Origin: Bryopsis sp. KO-2023
Taxonomy: Eukaryota; Chlorophyta; Ulvophyceae; Bryopsidales; Bryopsidaceae
NCBI GenBank assembly: GCA_030272585.1
Contig: BSYQ01000006.1
Span: forward strand, 5,977,001-6,041,000
DNA length: 64,000 nucleotides
Direction: 5' to 3'
The notes below the pieces were generated by a model that worked only from the letters and a program-made list of their open reading frames with translations, was not told the origin of the DNA and did not search any database. Within the stretch, counting starts at the first letter, position 1. Every line of letters starts with the position of its first letter. Below, one piece after another: positions 1 to 11,730 of this stretch. The translations under genes were made by a program, and so were the position numbers.

Positions 1-2524
1 CTGAAGCAAAAACGTCATTTTGAAAACACAGCTCAGTTGTATGTCGATAGAGCTATATTTGCAACAGAAAATCGACCAAGAGAAAGGCATTTTGTATTAG
101 TCATCATATCAGAGTGTGGCAGTTTGAATGGAGGCCATTGAACGACTTACCTCAGCCACAGCAAACCTAAGCCTGGTAACCTCGACCTTCTCATTGGGGG
201 CGGCGCTGGCAGACTGGGGGGTTGCGTTTCTGTTGATTCCGACGGTAATGGGGGGCCTCTGAACGATTGCTCCAGTTTTGGGGTCCCTGTATTTGACGTC
301 CACTCTCAAAACGTTTTGGTTGGAGGTTGCTGATCCAGCGGGCACCGACATGTCGACCAAAATGTCCCTCGTTTCATCAGCGAACAAATCGGCGAACTTG
401 ATCCTGTTATTACACCCCAAAGAAATACATCAAGTGTTATGTTAGGATGCCCTGCTGTTGTCCAAATATTGGAGGGCTTCTCTTATCTTTTTGGTTAAAT
501 GAGAAAGGCTTTTTTTGAAGCAACAGTGTTTCTGAGTTCAAATCCCACCCAGCGCAGATGGGAGTTTGGTCATATCGATATGAAACAGAGCTTTGTGGAG
601 TAATCAAGAAACTTCTTATTTCATTCTAAGAGAATCAACATGGGAAAATGGAAACAAATGAAAAAAAACTCACTTCCAAGAGCTGGGGCTTGGATCCACA
701 ATTCCACCAGCCTTCACAGAGGTGATCGAAGCTCCGGAAAGTGGGGTCAAAGTGGCCTCGATGTTTTGCGCAGTCACGGTCAAAAGGCCTCCCAAGATTT
801 CTCCAAACACTGGAGCGATTTTGGTTTCATCATTCACAAAAACGTACTGTGCACACAGACAATGCAGCAACCTTTCTCAGCAACAACAAAAAAGTGCAGT
901 AAAAGAAAAGACACATTCGTTTAATTCACTTCTGTCCAGCATCGTTTCCAGCATCAGAGGTATTGCATTGAATTGGCGTGCGATAAGTAAATAAGTATAA
1001 ATTGATATGTCAAAATTTCAATTCCCCCCAGAAAAAATAAACGAGGAAAAAACTCTTGCAATGAAATACAGATATTTTTTGATTTTTTGATTTTCCTAAC
1101 CTGGCCCTTTCCGGCATCTGCGATCTTCATCAGGAAATCGGAATCATGGTCGTTTCCAAAGCCCAATGTGTAAACAGTAGGAGGAACCTCGCCGTCCAGA
1201 CTGCCCTTCATTTGGTTAACGATCTGGTTGATATCCCTGATGCCTTTTTCAAGAAAAACACCGACAGAAAACCCATTTAAAACGCATGCTTTGTCTATCA
1301 CACACACCCCAGTATGTTTTTCCACAACAGATTCTAGAGCTCAAAAGAAATAGGAAACAATGATAGGTTGTTTGAAAGGCTGACCTGCAGTGGGGAGTCC
1401 ATCCGTGAAAAGAATGACCGATTTCACGTTTCCGGTGCCGATGTCCGCATTGTTTTGCTGATCGATACCCTTGAACAGCCCCCCAGACAAATTCGTGGCG
1501 CCGGAAGCAGCAATGGCCCTGACTTGATCCCGTAATGTGGTTTTCACAGCTGGAGTGACTCTGGCCAAACGCCCATCCTCTCTGACCTGCAATATTCCAT
1601 CCAGCAGGACTTTGGTGGCCGTCAGACTGACAGGTATCGTTTTGCCTTTCCGGTTTCACTTTTATGTGTTTCCGCTGCTGATACAGTCTGCTTGAGGAAA
1701 AAAGCTGTGGACTGATTACATTTGGGGCAATTTTGTACCAAAAAAAATCGAAAAACAAATGCACAAAAACTCACATCTGAGGCGTAGGAGACGATTCCCA
1801 AGGAATCCTGGCCCTGCAGTTTTTCGACCAAAAATTCAGTGCTCTTTTTCAGCAGCTGGATCTTCGATCCACTCATCGATCCGGAGCGATCCAAAACAGC
1901 TGTCACTGAAACAGCAGCCCTGTCGGCAATGCTTCCTTTTGGCGCCTAGTATATATCCCAACACACACACACAACAGTAAAAACCCAATGAAAAATGATC
2001 AAAAACTCAACAAGTTGAATAACTAATCAAAACTTCTCATACAACAAGAAGGATTTGTAAGAAGAATTTTTTGGGAGGTCTTGATATTTCGATCGGTGCT
2101 TGTTTGAACACTTTTAAGTATGTCGAATTGGACAATCCAAAATGCATATGATATATTTCTCAACCACCGACCTGGATTGTCACAACGAATGATGCCCGGG
2201 TTGTGGAAACAGGATAGGAGGTAAATTCCTTTGTGGTGCTCACAGCCAGGGTGCCACCTATTTAAAAATAATAATAAAAAAAAACAATTCAAAAAACCCA
2301 CAAAAAAACAATTCAAAGCCAAACAGGAAGAACACCCCATCGATATTTTCTCCAACAACTCTGAATCAGAAGAACACACTGAACCCCGAGGAATCAAAAT
2401 TTGATTTGAACCATCATTTTATTTTTGCAGTACCTTGCAGCAGCCTCCTGTTGGCACTGACACATGCGAATTCTTGGATAGCCAGCAGAGCTACCACGAA
2501 AGTAGCAAACCTTGTCGCACCCAT
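1..2524 (-). CDS. Secreted VWA-domain protein, 3' end beyond the window
   Basis: Seven exons can be chained in phase on the minus strand: 2524-2434, 2257-2172, 1945-1771, 1645-1385, 1243-1101, 846-674 and 403-151. The last ends at a GTAAGT donor, so the gene continues past the left edge. The protein opens with a signal peptide (MGATRFATFVVALLAIQEF, cleavage probably near VSA). A von Willebrand factor A domain follows, with the metal-ion-dependent adhesion site: DRSGSMS, a Thr in the GATNLSGG segment, and FTDGLPT. After the VWA fold comes a beta-rich segment (YRDPKTG, EVTRLRFAVAE) like that after VWA in plant and bacterial secreted VWA proteins. VWA domains bind proteins through a divalent cation, so an extracellular adhesion or matrix role is likely but inferred. 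The intron 3 donor (GTTTTT) is weak and was chosen because it alone keeps the frame and restores the VWA strand sequence. Confidence 0.82.
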
Positions 2525-3179
2525 TTTGTTTTTTTCCTGTGGATGGCTTTCCTTTTCCAGTGGTTCAGGTTTCAGGACTGAGTGTGCTGATTTTCTTTAT
2601 GATATTGCTGTTCATACCAGAAAAAAAAAATGTTATAAAAATGATTAGTGTCAGTCATAGCACCCGATCGGAATCCTGTACAGTGAATGAGAGAGCGTAC
2701 TGCAGCGAAAGACAATCTGTTCGATTTGCATCGAGCGGTTTAAAAAATCGAAAGCTATGGCACGTAATGGGGGTTGATCTGGGGTGGCGTGGGGAACTAT
2801 TCCTCAATCTCGTAGACCGAAACCTTTCTCACCACAACAGAAAACACTAGCACCCACTCAAAAACAGAGACGCCGTTGATCCATCGCAAGAGCAGACAAC
2901 GTCAATTCTTTCAGAAAACCTCCGGAGTCTCCGACACAACTTGACGACTTCCTAAAGCCGCCCAGTAGTTCGCGCGTGAAGGAAACTCTTCTCTAAAGCT
3001 ATCGGAATAACGGAGACCATGAGGTGTTTTTTTCTTCCGAAACTGGAATTCACCACTCCCCATAGAGATCTGTAGTTCGCGATCTACGTTTCGCCGTTCG
3101 GCGGGGCGCTCACCGTTTCTATTTTCTTGGAAGGATTTTGGGTTGATCTTGGCGACCATGGGGGGATGGAGAGAACAGG
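2525..3179. other. Intergenic, probable promoter side of the VWA gene
   Basis: No convincing coding exon is visible. This stretch lies just upstream of the VWA gene start and ends at the left inverted repeat. I see no clear TATA box. Confidence 0.4.
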
Positions 3180-3414
3180 AACTAAGAAGGCCGACGGGTG
3201 GGGCAGTAAACCTGAACTTCCGAGGGAAATTCACGATGAAGCAGTACTACAATGATTGGACAGTACATTGGAAAATAATGGCTCCGATTCTACAGGGAGA
3301 GACGAGAGGTAGTGCAGGCGTTCGAAACACCGTTGTGCGTTGAAACACACTGGAGCGTTGTACCGCACTGACGAAAACACTTGCACTCAGTTGCTATAAT
3401 TGTTTTGACAGAGT
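3180..3414 (+). repeat. Left arm of a 235-bp inverted repeat
   Basis: This stretch is nearly the reverse complement of 6686-6913, with only scattered mismatches and one short gap near the outer end. Both outer ends finish with ACTAAG/CTTAGT. The arm contains a short open stretch (NLNFRGKF, MKQYYNDWTVHWK) that may be an exon fragment. The arms are about 3.3 kb apart, so they could be long terminal inverted repeats of a DNA transposon, or simply an inverted duplication. No target-site duplication is obvious outside the arms. Confidence 0.75.
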
Positions 3415-4269
3415 GAGGTTCAAGCTGAATCTGGGTGAGAAGTTTTAGATGATCGAATGACATGCTGGGGCGACCTTTCAAGAAGTTGATGACAAGAAGG
3501 TGTGGGAAAGTCCCAGGAGACCTGGTCTGTTAAAAAATACATTGAAAGAGAATGGAGCCACTGCTCCGAAATTGAAATTGATTTGTATTCTCGTTGGGGT
3601 TCCCCAACAGCACCGCCGTCAAAAAGAGTTCCAGCCCAGCCTTCAAACAAGCTATCCAGTGATCTTCTGTCCAGCAACTTGGAAAGGGGAGTCGGACCAA
3701 CAAAATGGCTATTCTTTATTCTGCACCGCCCAGGGACGGCCGAGCTCTTCATTGAGGTGGTCCCTCATCTCAGCATAGGTAGAAAACCCTGTCACCGGCT
3801 CCACGAATTCCTTCCAATCCTCATCTATACACAAATCAAAACATTCTATCAAATTCTATCAAATCATTCTCGCAGGAAAAGAACAAAACAATCAAACAAA
3901 CATCAATTACATTGTGTAGGAGAGATATTCTCCTATTTTATTTTCGCAGGAAAAGAAAACTTTGTCGGAGAAAACACCAATGCCCCCAGCAAGCATGAAA
4001 GAAACTGCATCAACAGGTTTCCTCTTAAGCGAAATGGGGTCGATGCATCTGTCCATATTAAAACCTCACATTGTCCTCATCTTTTTCAAATATCAGTTAT
4101 GTTCTCTTTTTTCTGCGGTTATATATATATTTTTTTTGCTCTGGTATATTTTGTTTTGTTTTTTGTTCGGTTATGTTTTCTTTTTCTTTAAAAAAAAAAA
4201 AAAAGAGGGCGTATACATCGCCAATCAAGAAATCTAGCCGGGCAAGGAAGGCTAAGTCATCGACAAAAT

Positions 4270-5019
4270 GGAGAGCTCCTTTTTACTCACGAAGATTTCG
4301 TACGATGGGGGGGCCAGCTGGCAAAAAATCTCGGCACCCACCTCGTTCAACCACAGAGAGGAGTGTGGCAAATGCAATGGCTTGAAAGATTGCTTTCTGA
4401 ATTTGCATATGGCCTCTTTCTGAAACTGGGACTTTCTGTCGAACCCAGCCCTGTATACACACAGCAATGCCCCTGGAGTGATGATGTCCTCTGGGAATGT
4501 TTCTCCAGTTGGAAGCGGGATGCACCCCAACGAGGGGTAAGCTAGTTTGTTTTCTCAGTGATTTTTACCACATTATGGGGAAATCCAGCAGAAAAAAAAA
4601 TGTAGTTGATATTCTCCTGATTGTCTTTTCATATTCGTTCATGGGAAGCTATTTTCATGCCAGAAAGGTTTTGTTTGTTTTCTGTGATTTTTTGAATCAG
4701 ATCATGGAGAAATTTAGCGAAAAATGTGTAGTTGTTCATTTTCCTGAATGTTTTTTCATATTCGTTTGTAGGACGCTATTTTTAGAAAAGAAGGTTTTTT
4801 GAGCGAGGGGTGTGCGATTAGGACTTGCACTTGGCTTTCCACGGATGGAGGGGTGAGTTGGCAGGATGTGGGTGCCGGAGCTCAAATCTATGAATACGGA
4901 GACCATGGTGGAATTTTGATAATGGCAAAATACACCAGCAAGGGCCCCACCTCCAACGTGCGGTTTTCTGCTGATGATGGGAAGCTGGGGTCGAATCCCA
5001 CTCAAGACAGCTTTGAAAG
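4270..5019 (+). pseudogene. VPS10/sortilin-domain fragment, broken
   Basis: Two phase-compatible exons are seen (about 4270-4537 and 4822-about 5019; donor GTAAGC, acceptor GATTAG, split Gly codon). They translate to typical VPS10 ten-bladed-propeller motifs: SYDGGASWQKISAP, a Cys-containing loop, the THSNAPGVMMSSGNV segment, LSTDGGVSWQDVGAG, then YEYGDHGGILIMAKYT. VPS10 proteins are sorting receptors of the Golgi-endosome route. An in-frame TGA sits at 4421-4423, between the Cys loop and THSNAPG. No signal peptide, transmembrane part or remaining blades can be found within a few kb. The fragment lies entirely between the two arms of the 3.2/6.8-kb inverted repeat, so it may be captured cargo. 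An alternative is a live gene with exons I failed to see and a sequencing error at the stop. Confidence 0.6.
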
Positions 5020-5049
5020 TTGGTTTAAGTTAAGATGCTTCCACCACAG

Positions 5050-6680
5050 GCCTAGAAATAGATTTCAAAATCACACACAATGCTAGTCACATTCTTCTCA
5101 CTCTTTCCACTTAGTTGAATTTATTGCTGTCAAGAGAGGGATGCACTCACTCATCCTGTCACTCAACCAAAAAATTAATTACCAGCGAAAATGCCACAAA
5201 TAAAAAATGCTACATACTGTTGTTTATTTTGTGAAGGTTGGAGAAACAAAAATGAGCACTGATGAGTTGCGACATGTTGGTTGAGGGTCTGACCCCCTAC
5301 TTATGGAGGGTAGTATCGTATTGTAATATTACAATTAATTATCAATTATTATGATTAATCCACCCAGTCGTCTACTCGTTCCTGGCCCAACTGTTGGAAC
5401 ATCGGCTCCTGCAGTAATTCAGCACCAACACTGATTCTCCTTTTGTATTCAGTGTCAGTTTTTTTGCATGACACATACTGAAAGCAGTATAATGTCTTGA
5501 AGCAACGTATCTTCGGCATGAATTACTGTGAACCCATTTTGGTAAAATTTTGTGTTTCTCGCGTGTCAAAAGATTAAGATTGAATAATGCACCTAGTCTT
5601 TGGTATTTATTGCCGAAAACTTTTTCTTTTTGAAAAAACTTTTTATTCTCGGAGCGCAAAGCGCAATATCTTTTTTTTCCTGCAATCATAAATCGGTGTA
5701 CAGTTTGTGCATGGATGGGAAGAAATGCACGCCAGTCCTAAGGTTTAGAATATATATTTCTCTGATGTTCACGAATAACATAATTTCCACTCAGCCAAAT
5801 TTGGCTTTTGGCAAACTTTGTTTTCGGATCGACCCAATCACAACCCAGTCCCCACAATTCATACACAATCCAGTGTGCAATCCAAATTCTCTTATCTTCA
5901 TATTGCCTTCAGCAAAGTATAAAATAGGTTTTTTTCATCTTAGTTGATATTTATTTTTGGAAGAGTGCATTTTAATAATCAACTCTCCCTCGTTTTGTAA
6001 GAAGACAGCTGCAGTAATTCGATTTTTAATTTTTTAATTTTTTCTTGGTTTGAAAATAGTACTTTTAAAAATGTATCCATCCAAATATAATTATATTTGT
6101 GTACAGGGAATCTTTTTTTTTGAAAGGCCATCATGTTTTTTTCCTGCAATCAGTATTTGCAAAGAGGAAAGGAAGACATGCGCGCCAATCCCAAGGTTTT
6201 CCCCAAAAAAAACATATGCCAATTCCAGTTGCAGGAATATAGATATTTTCTCTCCTAAAAATAAGAAAGGGAGCTAAGAAAAAGGGAGCTCATAAAAATA
6301 AGGATAAAAATAAGGATAAAAAATTGTTCGGGGATCCACACAATCACAATCCAATGTGTTTGCGATCAACACACCAAAAAAAACTCCTCTTTCTCTCTCA
6401 AAAAATTGTTGATCCACTTCCAAGATACAAAAAAAGAAGTGCACAGTCAATAATTCAGAAAAAAAAACTTGGTCTTCAAGATTGTTGTAACCAAACAAAT
6501 CAAAAAACTAATTGATCTACTTATAAGCGAAAATGTTGAAAATAAAATAAAAAAACTGATAAAAACTGAGCTCATAGTAACTGCAAACTAGGAACCAGAA
6601 GTCCAAACGACCAAATAATCATTCTAAACGATCATGATCATTCAGAATCAAAATCAACTGTAACCAAACCACCCCTACCG
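5050..6680. other. AT-rich spacer without recognisable genes
   Basis: Open frames here are short and interrupted, with many A/T homopolymers. This is the right half of the interval between the inverted repeat arms. No transposase signature was recognised on either strand. Confidence 0.4.
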
Positions 6681-6685
6681 CACTC

Positions 6686-6913
6686 TCTGTCAAAACAATT
6701 ATAGCAACTGAGTGCAAGTGTTTTCGTCAGTGCGGTACAACGCTCCAGTGTGTTTCAACGCACAACGGTGTTTCGAACGCCTGCACTACCTCTCGTCTCT
6801 CCCTGTAGAATCGGAGCCATTATTTTCCAATGTACTGTCCAATCATTGCAGTACTGCTTCACCGTGAATTTCTCTCGGAAGTTCAGGTTTACTGCCCCAC
6901 CCCTCCTTAGTGA
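6686..6913 (-). repeat. Right arm of the 235-bp inverted repeat
   Basis: Reverse-complement partner of 3180-3414; the match runs from the GACAGAG inner end to the CTTAGT outer end. The high identity implies a recent origin or continuing conversion between the arms. Confidence 0.75.
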
Positions 6914-7153
6914 TATTCTGATTTAAAGCAAAGGGGAGGCAGTGTAGGTTTCCCTTTCCTATCCCTTCCACGGAATTCCACACCCAAATCTCCAATCTAT
7001 GTCAAACGCAGTTGGTAGCGAGATCAGCGTCGAAAAGATGCAGGCTCAATACTCAAGACTTCACAATCGCTCAAGACAAATTGAATGACTACAGGAAACC
7101 GTTTCTCGGTTTTATCCCACCGACAGTGTGAGACTTCCTAGCCAAACTCGCGG

Positions 7154-7612
7154 TCATTCTCGTAACTCCTCATAGATATCACTCTTTTTACACATTCCCA
7201 TACTTCGTGTCAAAAACTCCACAGCACAGTTTGTTTTGGGTTTGAGTGAAACACTCAGTGTGGAAGCCAGGGGCGAGAAAGGGCTCCACTGTACTTTGTC
7301 TGATCGACTCCCTGACTTTTTCCTTTTAATTGATTCAAAGATGTCAGGTCTGTTGCTTTGGGCAATGAGCAGAAACGACATGCAGGACAAACCAACTAAC
7401 AAATTCTGGATTGAATATGAACATCTTTAAGTCAATAAGTCAAATGGGCATTCCCTTACATACAACAAAAAAAGTCCTTTGATTTCTACAGCTCCATGTG
7501 TAACACCCTTAATGAAAAATAATGCTCCGAATGACTCATCCCTATTTAATTCACAGTCCAACCTCCTGAACGTCCTAATACTAACTCCCTCAATTTCATG
7601 GATTGACAACAT
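7154..7612 (-). CDS. Possible exons of an uncharacterised gene
   Basis: Two minus-strand stretches have coding-like composition. One lies near 7480-7612 (contains EIEGVSIRTFRRLDCELNRD). The other lies near 7154-7380 (contains FESIKRKKSGSRSDKVQWS). No domain is recognised and I could not establish splice sites with consistent phase. They may be downstream exons of the gene that starts at 9553, or a separate gene. Confidence 0.22.
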
Positions 7613-8533
7613 GTTTCATGTGTAACCCTTGCCTCTTTTCCCCTTCACTTCCTGAAAAATTCCAGTTCACCCTCCGAGCAATATCCTCCCACCCAACCCG
7701 AAAAACAACTCCAAAGTTTCTGAGCATCAGGTGTCGACCCTCTCTGGTTTGTTTACAGGGTCCTGCATCCTCTCAAATTGAAAAAAACTGCCTGGACCAG
7801 AAAAAACACCCACACCAAATCCTATGGGGTTTGAAACAGTGTGGCAGAGAGTAAGCATTTTTTTTTTCTTCTGAATTACATGTACCATTCGGTTTACACC
7901 GAAAAGGACAAGGACCAACAACAAGGAAAAAAAAAACCTGTTTGCCCCTTCTACAGCTTGGCATCAGGAAAATCCCCTCCCCCCCCCCTTGTGAAATTTT
8001 TCTCCTTGGTGATATTGCCAACATATATAGAACTGCTGTGGGGAATTCCAGCTGGGACGCACTGTCAAATATCCCTTTTCTTTTTCTCGGAGCCAGCTGC
8101 ATGTACCATCCCCTTGCCAAAATCCTCCATGAATGCGAGTTTCGAGCACCATGCGATTTCCAGAAGCAAACCCACCAGAACAGAAAGACAACTGCCTTCA
8201 ACAGTATTTTTTTTCCAGATTCATAACCGATTGCTGGGAACTGAACTGTCTGCTGTTCATTGAATTCCAGGCCAGAAGGAGAGTCCCTCAAACAAACAGG
8301 GATACTCCACCTCTCTTGACCCCGCTTTTGAAAACCGAAATGCAAAGCGTTGCCTCGTTGTTCAGGCTCCGAATAAAACTCTGTCCCAATTGATATCTAC
8401 GCCGCCTTCAAAAGAAAGCACCTTATGAGAGCATCAGCCACTTCATCTCCTTCTTCACCCATCCATTAGCAAAACCCACTTGTAACTCCACAGATCCTCA
8501 AGATATATCCATGTGCTTTCTTTGTACCAAGGT

Positions 8534-8794
8534 TCATTTTGGAAAAAGGACAGCCAATTGACAGGCGGCAGCATAACATTCCCCCTCGCCGAATCTCAGT
8601 TGTCCCCTTCTCATTTTTGATTTCTTTGCTTGCCAGAGGTGCTGGTCAGACTTCATATCGCCCATATCGCATTGGGCATCCCATTGCAGTGGCAGCCATA
8701 TTGCTGCAACTTGGACAGAAAAAAATACCAGTCTGTCATAGAATTGCTTCACCACATCATCCACACTTCCCATTCCAGGCAGCTCCCAGTTCAA
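8534..8794 (-). CDS. Possible exon of an uncharacterised gene
   Basis: An 86-codon open stretch on the minus strand contains VDDVVKQFYDRLVFFSVQ and MGDMKSDQHLWQAKKSKM. Composition is protein-like, but there is no recognised family and no proven splice sites. It lies downstream of the small gene at 9066-9553 on the same strand and could belong to it if that gene is spliced before its apparent stop. Confidence 0.22.
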   Translation of the reverse strand: MNWELPGMGSVDDVVKQFYDRLVFFSVQVAAIWLPLQWDAQCDMGDMKSDQHLWQAKKSKMRRGQLRFGEGECYAAACQLAVLFPK

Positions 8795-9065
8795 CTTTCT
8801 TTCTTAGCAATGGTTTTTTTTTGAGCGAAATGGTTTTTTTTGGAGCGTTTTTGGAGTTTCCCCCTTGGTCCTCCTTTTCCCTTTACCACTCCAGCAACTC
8901 TAGGAAAAACTTTTTCCCAAAGCCTTCTTTGATCTTCAATCACCTGTTTAAAAAAACACATGACCTCGACGACGCAACAGATTTTTCGCTTTTCGCGTGA
9001 AAAAGAAGCGAAAGATTAAGAAACGAAAAGAAGGAAAAAAGCCAACTTACCGTTCGCTCTTAGCT

Positions 9066-9553
9066 CTAACGCATATTACGCAGAGAACGCTTCATAGTCC
9101 GACGCATTTTTCGGCGCATCCGGTTAAGCCCATCATCGCCATCGATCGCAATTCCATCGCCGCCGTCTTCTTGGGCTACTTCATCTTCCTCCCTTCTTCG
9201 AACCACCCCCCTTCGCTGCTGATCGGCGTTCTCCTCCCGGTTTTCACCCACTGCTTCGACCTGTCGGTCTCCCTGCCCATCGCCCTCGAGAGCTGCCGCT
9301 GCCGCACGATCTTCATGCGCGCGCTCCAGGACTTGAATAATCCTGTCTATCCGGTCCTGACCAATCCAATTCAAACAAGCGTTTAACCAAAGAAAGCGAG
9401 ACGAAATAGATCAGAAAAGTAGACGAGGAGAAAGGAGGCGCTTACGGCGTGTTGGGTGATGTCCCACAATCCCGCAGTTGTCCTCCGCAAAACAGTGCGC
9501 AAGTCGCGCAAGCGTCGGCAGACCGCGTCCAGACGATCCTGTGCCTCCTCCAT
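9066..9553 (-). CDS. Small charged, coiled-coil-like protein, two exons
   Basis: Exon 1 (9553-9446) encodes 36 residues beginning MEEAQDRLDAVCRRLRDL, and exon 2 (9356-9066) continues in phase to a TAG. The exon 1/intron junction is GCC|GTAAGC and the acceptor is GGTCAG. The product is about 132 residues. It is rich in Arg, Glu and Asp, with heptad-like Leu/Ile spacing in RIDRIIQVLERAHEDR and a basic C-terminal end. The start is set in a CpG-rich stretch, as expected for a promoter-proximal exon here. No family was recognised. A consensus donor (ACG|GTAAGT) lies about 30 bp after the stop, so either the 3' UTR is spliced or an alternative donor before the stop leads to the exons at 8.5 and 7.2-7.6 kb. 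Confidence 0.45.
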
Positions 9554-9699
9554 CTCCTTGTTTCCTTCTTTCGTCCCTTTTTCCGCAAAAACGACCAGAA
9601 AAACACCGATGCCAGTGCGCGCAAAGACAGAAACAACGCGAAAAAGAGGTCGGCGCGCGCGTTAAGAACCAAGCTGATGCTTAATTAAAGTCGAAATCA

Positions 9700-10060
9700 A
9701 TCAAATTTCACCATTGCGTTCCTGGGCCAGACTGAAACCGAATCGTCGCACCGCCAAGGAAGCGGAGAATCTACGATTCGCCATGTAGGGGACTCATTAA
9801 CTCGTGCTGTCTTTCTAGATACATAGACTGCGTCGTTAGTGCCTCTGCAATGACTTTCACAACTGCAGGGTCAATCGCCGGCGCAACACTTCTTGTACTG
9901 TTGCTGTCTGCTTTTGTGGATTTGTATCAATGGGATCAATTAATTACTAATTACTAATTATATATAATATATATTTATATATATATTTACTATATTTATT
10001 ACTGGTAAGTTTTCATCCTCAAATGACAGGAAAAGAAATACCTTCAGTGAGGGAAGTCTT
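9700..10060. other. Intergenic, AT microsatellite
   Basis: No coding exon is visible. It includes a TAATTA/TATATA-rich tract near 9935-10000. Confidence 0.5.
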
Positions 10061-10066
10061 GATATG

Positions 10067-10820
10067 TCAAGGTTTACCCTCCCTTACCAACTGGAGTAAC
10101 CTGAAAAAATGGACAAGTAGTAAGTAGTGCAAGTCTGGCTGATCAAAGTCACTCACGGATGTCTCCCCATCAGTTCTCTGATGCCAACAATGATTCTGTG
10201 CGAGTGGGTCTCTTTTGTTTTGAAAGGAATCGAACGTGGTTGAGTTGGCCAAAAAAACAAACAAACACTTGAGTTCATTCACACATGAGCAACCAATCAT
10301 CCAAGTAAGAGCCTTTCCTCATTTCAGGATCCATGCGACTGGAATCCCCACCCATGCCGCATACCAGACGTCAAAACATGGCCAAACGTGATTTCACAGC
10401 ACTGGGACCAAACCACACTGGACTACTGTCAGATGAATGAACTCTCAACACACAGCTGCATGATGCATCCAGAATATCAAGCACGGCACAAATCACCCCA
10501 CTGCCCTGTCCCCCCCCCCACCCCAAGGATTAAGATTTCACACCTCCACCGAGGCTGACAGAACCTTCCACGTCATGCGAAAGACTGTAGCAAAGCTTCT
10601 TGAATTTCGCCCTGTTTTCCTCCACCAATGCCCCTTTCTGGACATCGCCCTTCTCCATTCGAATGTTCTTGTTTGGAATCGGGTGCACATGACACTCAGA
10701 GAATATGATTTCGGATATGAACCAGGAACCAGATTCATTTTCGAATTTCGTGTTGCTCTCAATAAAAGAACTAGCTTCAGCTCGAGGGTCAAGAGAGGAA
10801 GTCATGGAAAAAACACACAT
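10067..10820 (-). CDS. Possible exons of an uncharacterised minus-strand gene
   Basis: An open stretch at about 10540-10810 has strongly coding-like composition (TSSLDPRAEASSFIESN ... GALVEENRAKFKKLCYSLS) and ends near a possible GT donor after a Gly-rich turn. A second stretch at about 10160-10240 (FQNKRDPLAQNHCWHQRTD) ends at TCC|GTGAGT. No domain was recognised and the order of exons is unproven. Confidence 0.3.
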
Positions 10821-11730
10821 CCATGCCCCAGGAAATTCAATAATTGATTGGGGAAGAATTTATGCATTTTGACTATCTCGACCTTTTCTAATGGGGCCTT
10901 TGCACATCTTTTGCCAAATAGAGCTATATTGGTTTTTTCAAGGTCTGAAATTCATTCATTCATTCATTCTAATTCATTAAAGGTCTCAAAGTTTTAGCCG
11001 TTGATCGTCTTACAGCACTGCCAATCCATGGAATCTTGACATTGGGCGCAGGTCTGACTAGCCTGCTGGGCGAACAAACAAACAAACAAACATCAACAAC
11101 TCGTTGGTTCGTCAGCTAACGTTGAGCATGTGGGTCAACCCCCATTTTTTCTGACTGGATTGAGAAAACATTGTGTTATTTCTGTATGGAGCGCATGATG
11201 GCAGGCTACATCAGGCTTTTGACCTTGGTGCAGCACAATCGATACATTTCAAATAAACAATTCGATTTGATTGTTAATTAACTTGTGTCTGTTATTTTGA
11301 CAAGTACAACTGGGATTTTGAGAAATCTGTCCTACCAGAAGGCCACTCTGTTCACGAGACATGTGAATGGGTGGTCCAGATTGAGCAACACCCATGTTAA
11401 CTGCCATCGAGTTATTATTGTTATTATTGTTGCCCGTGAGTTGTTTGTCGATTGTTTGGAGTTCTGTGAGGTGCAGGATGGTGGTCCAACCTTTCCATTG
11501 AGTTATTTTTTTTAGAGACCAATGTCAGAAGCTTTTGTGTTGGGATCAGGGCAGGATGGCACGGCATCCTTCTATTTTGGATTTGCTTATTTTTTTCCCC
11601 TTTCTCGAATATTACCTCTCATTATTTGTTTCATTCGGGCACAATATAAACAGAGAGCAGGGGGCCACGTTGATCCCCAAGATCTCGAACAAATGCTGTC
11701 CGTTCAAGAATTTAAAAAAAATCACACATG
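10821..11730. other. Intergenic or unresolved
   Basis: Contains short ATTC and AAAC microsatellites (near 10955 and 11075). A short Cys-containing minus-strand stretch near 11000-11060 may be an exon. Nothing else can be supported. Confidence 0.35.

Noticed and set aside
30-140. Another exon of the VWA gene at the extreme left edge
   Set aside because: The sequence after the GTAAGT donor at 150 shows no acceptor followed by an in-phase open stretch before the window ends.
3420-3778. Overlapping open frames on both strands near 3.4-3.8 kb as possible transposase
   Set aside because: No catalytic motif or zinc finger was found, and each strand needs stops to be ignored.
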